From assembly GCF_902506165.1 (NCBI RefSeq), contig NZ_LR733817.1, forward strand, positions 2,837,937 to 2,901,936: a stretch of 64,000 nucleotides of DNA, in the 5' to 3' direction. The notes under the pieces are model-generated. The model was not told where the DNA came from, searched no databases, and saw only the letters and a list, made by a program, of their open reading frames with translations. A program made the translations under genes and the position numbers. Of this stretch, positions 60,836 through 64,000 are shown piece after piece. Origin of the DNA: Bosea sp. 29B. Its GTDB lineage: Bacteria > Pseudomonadota > Alphaproteobacteria > Rhizobiales > Beijerinckiaceae. Each line of letters begins with the position of its first letter. The first letter of the stretch is position 1.

Positions 60836-62023
60836 ATGAATAACAAGTCCGCTTTTGCCGAGCCCTATCGCGCCCGCGCTGCCGCATCCAAAATCCCATT
60901 TGGCCGCCCCGCTATCGTCGGAAATGAGCTGGGCTATATAGCCGAGGCAATTGCAAATGGAACGATTGCGGGCGGCGGCCCCTTCATGCAGCGTTGCGAG
61001 AAGTGGCTCGAGCAGCATCTGCCCGCGCGCCGCGCCTTGATGACGCATTCCTGCACGGCGGCGCTCGAGATGGCGGCCATGTTGTCAGGTGTCGGACCGG
61101 GCGACGAAGTGATCATGCCGTCCTTCACGTTTTCGGCAACGGCGACGGCCTTCGTACTGCGCGGCGCCACACCTGTCTTCGTCGACATCAGGCGGGACAC
61201 GCTGAACATCGACGAAAACCTGATCGAAGCCGCCATCACGCCCAGGACACGTGCCGTCGTGCCAGTGCATTATGCTGGCCTAGCTTGCGAGATGGACACA
61301 ATTCTCGCCATTGCAGCGCGCCACAAGCTGCTCGTCATCGAGGATGCCGCACAGGCGCACCTGTCTTTCTATAAGGGGCGCGCATTGGGAACCATTGGCG
61401 ATCTCGGCTGCTTGTCGTTCCACGAAACCAAGAACATCATCTCCGGTGAGGGCGGCGCGCTGATCGTCAGCAATGAGCGCTTTCTGGAGCGCGCCGAGAT
61501 CATTCGCGAGAAAGGCACCGATCGCAGCAGGTTTTTCCGCGGCCAAGTCGACAAGTACACATGGCAAGATATCGGATCGTCATACTGCCCGGGCGAAATC
61601 GTCAGCGCGTTTCTTTTCGCGCAGCTCGAGCATGTCGAGGCCATCTGTGCCCGCCGCCGCGCCTTGTACGATCTCTATCGTGAACACCTGCAGTTGCTGG
61701 CCAAGCGCGGCGATATCGTGATTCCCGAAGCGACAGGGACCGATGCCAATGGCCATATCTTCTGGCTCTTGCTCAAGGACGAGCCTACGCGGGCCGCACT
61801 CATCAAGCATCTGGCGGCCTATAATATTAACGCCGTGTTTCACTATATTCCGCTACATTCGGCACCGGCGGGCCGCAAATTTGGCCGGACCGATGGTGAT
61901 CTGACCGTGACCGATTCCGTCAGCAACTCGCTGCTGCGACTGCCGCTCTATCTTGAGCTCACCGATGACGACGTACACCGCATCATCGACACGATCAGTG
62001 GCTTCTTCGGGCAAAAATCCTGA
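60836..62023 (+). CDS. wecE: dTDP-4-amino-4,6-dideoxygalactose transaminase-like
   Basis: A 395-residue DegT/DnrJ/EryC1 aminotransferase. HSCTAALEMAAMLSGVGPGD holds the cofactor-phosphate region, VIEDAAQAH the cofactor Asp, and LSFHETKNIISGEGGAL the PLP Lys in the HETKN setting typical of WecE/RffA. PVHYAGLACEMD and WQDIGSSYCPGEI also match. WecE aminates dTDP-4-keto-6-deoxyglucose. WbqC and a methyltransferase gene follow, a set seen in O-antigen loci. ATG at 60836. Confidence 0.9.
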   Translation: MNNKSAFAEPYRARAAASKIPFGRPAIVGNELGYIAEAIANGTIAGGGPFMQRCEKWLEQHLPARRALMTHSCTAALEMAAMLSGVGPGDEVIMPSFTFSATATAFVLRGATPVFVDIRRDTLNIDENLIEAAITPRTRAVVPVHYAGLACEMDTILAIAARHKLLVIEDAAQAHLSFYKGRALGTIGDLGCLSFHETKNIISGEGGALIVSNERFLERAEIIREKGTDRSRFFRGQVDKYTWQDIGSSYCPGEIVSAFLFAQLEHVEAICARRRALYDLYREHLQLLAKRGDIVIPEATGTDANGHIFWLLLKDEPTRAALIKHLAAYNINAVFHYIPLHSAPAGRKFGRTDGDLTVTDSVSNSLLRLPLYLELTDDDVHRIIDTISGFFGQKS

Positions 62024-62025
62024 TC

Positions 62026-62784
62026 ATGCCGAGCTCCGCCAACGTTTCACTATCGAAAGGCTGTCGCGTCGGCATCATCCAGTCGAGCTATATTCCCTGG
62101 CGGGGATATTTTGACATGATCGAGCGCTGCGACGTGTTCGTATTTCTCGACAGCGTCCAGTTTACACGCCGCGACTGGCGAACGCGCAACGCCATCAAGA
62201 CGCCGAACGGCTCGTCCTGGCTGTCGATTCCGGTGAAGCAGAAGGGCAATTTTCACGCCTCGATCGATTCCGTCGTCATCAATGACCCGAGCTGGGCGGC
62301 CACGCACCTGCGTAGCATTCAAGGTGCCTACCGTCGGGCCGAGGCTTATGATGCGGTTTACCCCGTCTTAGCCGATGCGTTTGCCGCGATTGCGCACCAG
62401 AGTTCTCTGTCGACCGTCAATCAGCATCTGACCCGCGCCCTGTGCGAAGCACTTGAGATCAAAACGCCGCTTCTGGTGGACGTCGACCTCATCGCGCGCG
62501 AGAGACTCGATACTGCCGATTCGACCCAGCGACTGATCGACCTGGCGAAGGCGGCGGGCGGGACATCCTACCTCTCCGGGCCGTCCGCGCGCAGCTATCT
62601 CGATGAAAGACGATTTCAGGATGCCGGTCTTGAGGTCGCATGGATGGACTATGCCAACAGTCTGATCCCGTACCGGCAACTCTGGGGGGATTTCGTGCCG
62701 GCTGTGTCCATTATCGATCCACTGCTGAATCTGGGCTTTGAAGCGACGCGGGCCACATTGCGGGATCGAAGCTATGCCGCATGA
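62026..62784 (+). CDS. WbqC family protein
   Basis: A 252-residue WbqC-like protein. The hallmark N-terminus reads VGIIQSSYIPWRGYFDMIER, then FVFLDSVQFTRRDWRTRN; SYLSGPSARSYLDERRF and the C-terminal SIIDPLLNLGFEATRATL are also shared. The biochemical role is unproven; the family often neighbours WecE-type aminotransferases and may act on the aminated sugar. It starts two bases after wecE. Confidence 0.9.
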   Translation: MPSSANVSLSKGCRVGIIQSSYIPWRGYFDMIERCDVFVFLDSVQFTRRDWRTRNAIKTPNGSSWLSIPVKQKGNFHASIDSVVINDPSWAATHLRSIQGAYRRAEAYDAVYPVLADAFAAIAHQSSLSTVNQHLTRALCEALEIKTPLLVDVDLIARERLDTADSTQRLIDLAKAAGGTSYLSGPSARSYLDERRFQDAGLEVAWMDYANSLIPYRQLWGDFVPAVSIIDPLLNLGFEATRATLRDRSYAA

Positions 62785-62841
62785 TCCAGTAAGGCCCAAT
62801 GGAACGTCAGGCGCGGATGCGACTGAATCCATCACCGTGTC

Positions 62842-63268
62842 ATGGCTGCTTATTACGATTCGGCGCTCGCCCAGCACGGCACGACCGCGCGCGGAGTCGA
62901 CTGGAAGGACGATGCCTCTCACCGGACCCGCCACGTCCAGTTCTTGAGGCTGATCGAGCACGATCCCGATGCTTCGATCCTCGATCTGGGCTGCGGCTAT
63001 GGCGATTTCCTCACCGTCTTGCGGCAAGCTGGCCATCGTGGGAGCTATGTCGGCTGTGATATCGCATCCGGTATGATCGAAGCCGCACGTCAGATGCATG
63101 GCGAAGGGGACGACCGACGCTGGCACCTCGGTGCCGCCCCGCCGGAGGCATCCTGAATGTGCGGCGGGCACTGACCCGGCCGGCTGGTCCGGCTACGTCG
63201 ACGAGACGATCGATCAACTTGCGGTCAACAGCACGAAAGGGTTCGCTTTCAACATGCTGACGCTGTGA
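62842..63268 (+). pseudogene. Broken class I SAM methyltransferase
   Basis: The first about 100 codons encode a good SAM domain (SILDLGCGYGDFLTVLRQAG, then GCDIASGMIEAARQ). The frame then ends at 63156. Short pieces of what should follow are visible in other frames: GGILNVRRALT near 63147-63175 and GWSGYVDETIDQLAVNSTKG, then FAFNML from 63182. So two frame changes separate the parts. The rest, including the C-terminus, is missing where the IS3 element starts at about 63266. The protein is presumably non-functional. Confidence 0.8.
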
Positions 63269-63327
63269 CCTGAGACCCTGATCTTCCTCCAGATTTGAGT
63301 AGAGTCCGTCACTCACGGAGACGGACG

Positions 63328-63594
63328 ATGCGCCCCTCACGATTCACGGAAGAGCAGATCATCGGAATGCTGAAGGAGCAGGAGGCTGGAGCTGCGACGG
63401 CGGATGTCTGCCGCAAGCACGGCATCTCCTCGGCGACCTTCTACAAGTTCAAGGCGAAGTATGGCGGGATGGACGTGTCGGATGCGCGTCGGCTGAAGAC
63501 CCTCGAGGATGAGAACGCCCGCCTCAAGAAGCTGCTGGCCGAACAGATGCTCGACAACGCGATCCTGAAGGATGTCGCCGCAAAAAAATGGTGA
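63328..63594 (+). CDS. IS3-family transposase OrfA
   Basis: An 88-residue protein with a helix-turn-helix (RFTEEQIIGMLKEQEAGAAT, then ADVCRKHGISSATFYKFKAKYG) and a C-terminal leucine-zipper-like part (TLEDENARLKKLLAEQMLDN). Both are normal for IS3 OrfA, which binds the terminal repeats. It ends in a run of seven A, where ribosomes can slip into orfB. Confidence 0.92.
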   Translation: MRPSRFTEEQIIGMLKEQEAGAATADVCRKHGISSATFYKFKAKYGGMDVSDARRLKTLEDENARLKKLLAEQMLDNAILKDVAAKKW

Positions 63595-64000
63595 CGCCCG
63601 ATGCGAAGCGGAAGGCGGTGGCTCATGCCTGCACGGTGCATGCGGTGAGCCAGCGTCGGGCGTGCCTGGCCTTGACGATCGACCGCTCGACGGTGCGCTA
63701 CACAAGCACCCGGCCGGACGATGCCCTGTTGCGCGAGGCGATGAAGGTCGTGGCGGCGGAGCGCCGGCGGTTCGGCTATCGCAGGATCCACATCATGCTG
63801 GACCGCCAGGGCATCGTGATGAACCAGAAGAAGCTGCGACGGCTCTATCGCGAAGAGAAGCTGCAGGTGCGCCGGCGTGGCGGCCGCAAACGGGCACTGG
63901 GCACGCGCAGGCCCATGCTCGTGCCTGATCGGGCCAACGCGCGCTGGAGCCTCGATTTTCTTTCCGACACGATCTCGGACGGTCGTCGCTTCAGGGTGCT
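63588..64000 (+). CDS. IS3-family transposase OrfB (3' end outside window)
   Basis: From the ATG at 63588 the -1 frame encodes VTPDAKRKAVAHACTVHAVS, then RRFGYRRIHIMLDRQG and, near the window end, ARWSLDFLSDTISDGRRF. The Asp of WSLDF is the first acid of the DDE catalytic triad; the second Asp and Glu lie past the window. It is normally made as an OrfAB fusion by slippage on A7 at 63582-63588. Confidence 0.88.
   Translation, partial: MVTPDAKRKAVAHACTVHAVSQRRACLALTIDRSTVRYTSTRPDDALLREAMKVVAAERRRFGYRRIHIMLDRQGIVMNQKKLRRLYREEKLQVRRRGGRKRALGTRRPMLVPDRANARWSLDFLSDTISDGRRFRV

Larger units (their letters stand above)
63266..64000 (+). mobile_element. IS3-family insertion sequence, cut by window end
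   Basis: The element appears to start at about 63266 with TGACCTGAGACCCTGATCTT, directly after the broken methyltransferase; TGACCTG ends are usual in this IS3 subgroup. It carries orfA and orfB in the -1 frameshift arrangement. The right end lies beyond the window, so the terminal repeat and target duplication cannot be checked. Confidence 0.8.

Overview
The window is high-GC DNA with dense codon-biased genes. It fits a hyphomicrobial (Rhizobiales) alphaproteobacterium, perhaps Bosea-like. The clues are linked psd-pssA, maf and yacG close to a tRNA-Phe gene, a coxMNOP-like oxidase operon, a DUF899/DUF2182 pair, and an intergenic palindrome of the type common in Rhizobiales. The genus is inference from gene content, not from a marker gene.

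Layout. 1-8500 is mostly housekeeping: an FAD dehydrogenase, phospholipid synthesis (psd, pssA), a ParD/ParE toxin-antitoxin pair with a visible promoter and operator, a phasin-like protein, maf, a lactate-permease-family carrier, an SDR and yacG. 8900-21100 holds tRNA-Phe, a HEPN-like orphan, a secreted caspase-like protein, a transglutaminase-like protease, a long Gly-rich secreted protein, a regulator/beta-propeller pair, DUF899/DUF2182, a branched-chain amino-acid binding protein and tRNA-Ser.

21200-31150 is a tightly packed unit of about 9 kb divergent from a GntR/FCD regulator. It encodes a glycosylasparaginase-like Ntn hydrolase, a solute-binding protein without its own permease, a class-V PLP enzyme, a complete oligopeptide ABC importer and a cyclophilin. 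It looks like an uptake-and-cleavage system for an amide- or isopeptide-linked aspartyl compound. 31500-37450 holds a c-type cytochrome, an aa3-type oxidase operon (II, I, two III-like subunits, IV) and a PRC-barrel protein.

37600-64000 is a surface-polysaccharide (O-antigen-like) island bounded by transposon material: a frameshifted IS110 transposase on the left and an IS3 element running off the right end. Between them are an acyltransferase, methyltransferases, a hexapeptide acetyltransferase, a Wzm/Wzt export ABC transporter, three nucleotide-sugar epimerase/reductase genes, a sugar C-methyltransferase, five glycosyltransferase domains in four proteins, the four-enzyme set for GDP-D-glycero-alpha-D-manno-heptose (gmhA, hddA, gmhB, hddC), and a WecE-WbqC-methyltransferase group whose methyltransferase is frameshifted and cut by the IS3 element. 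Together they would make a heptose-containing, probably deoxy-, amino- or C-methyl-branched polysaccharide exported by the ABC route.
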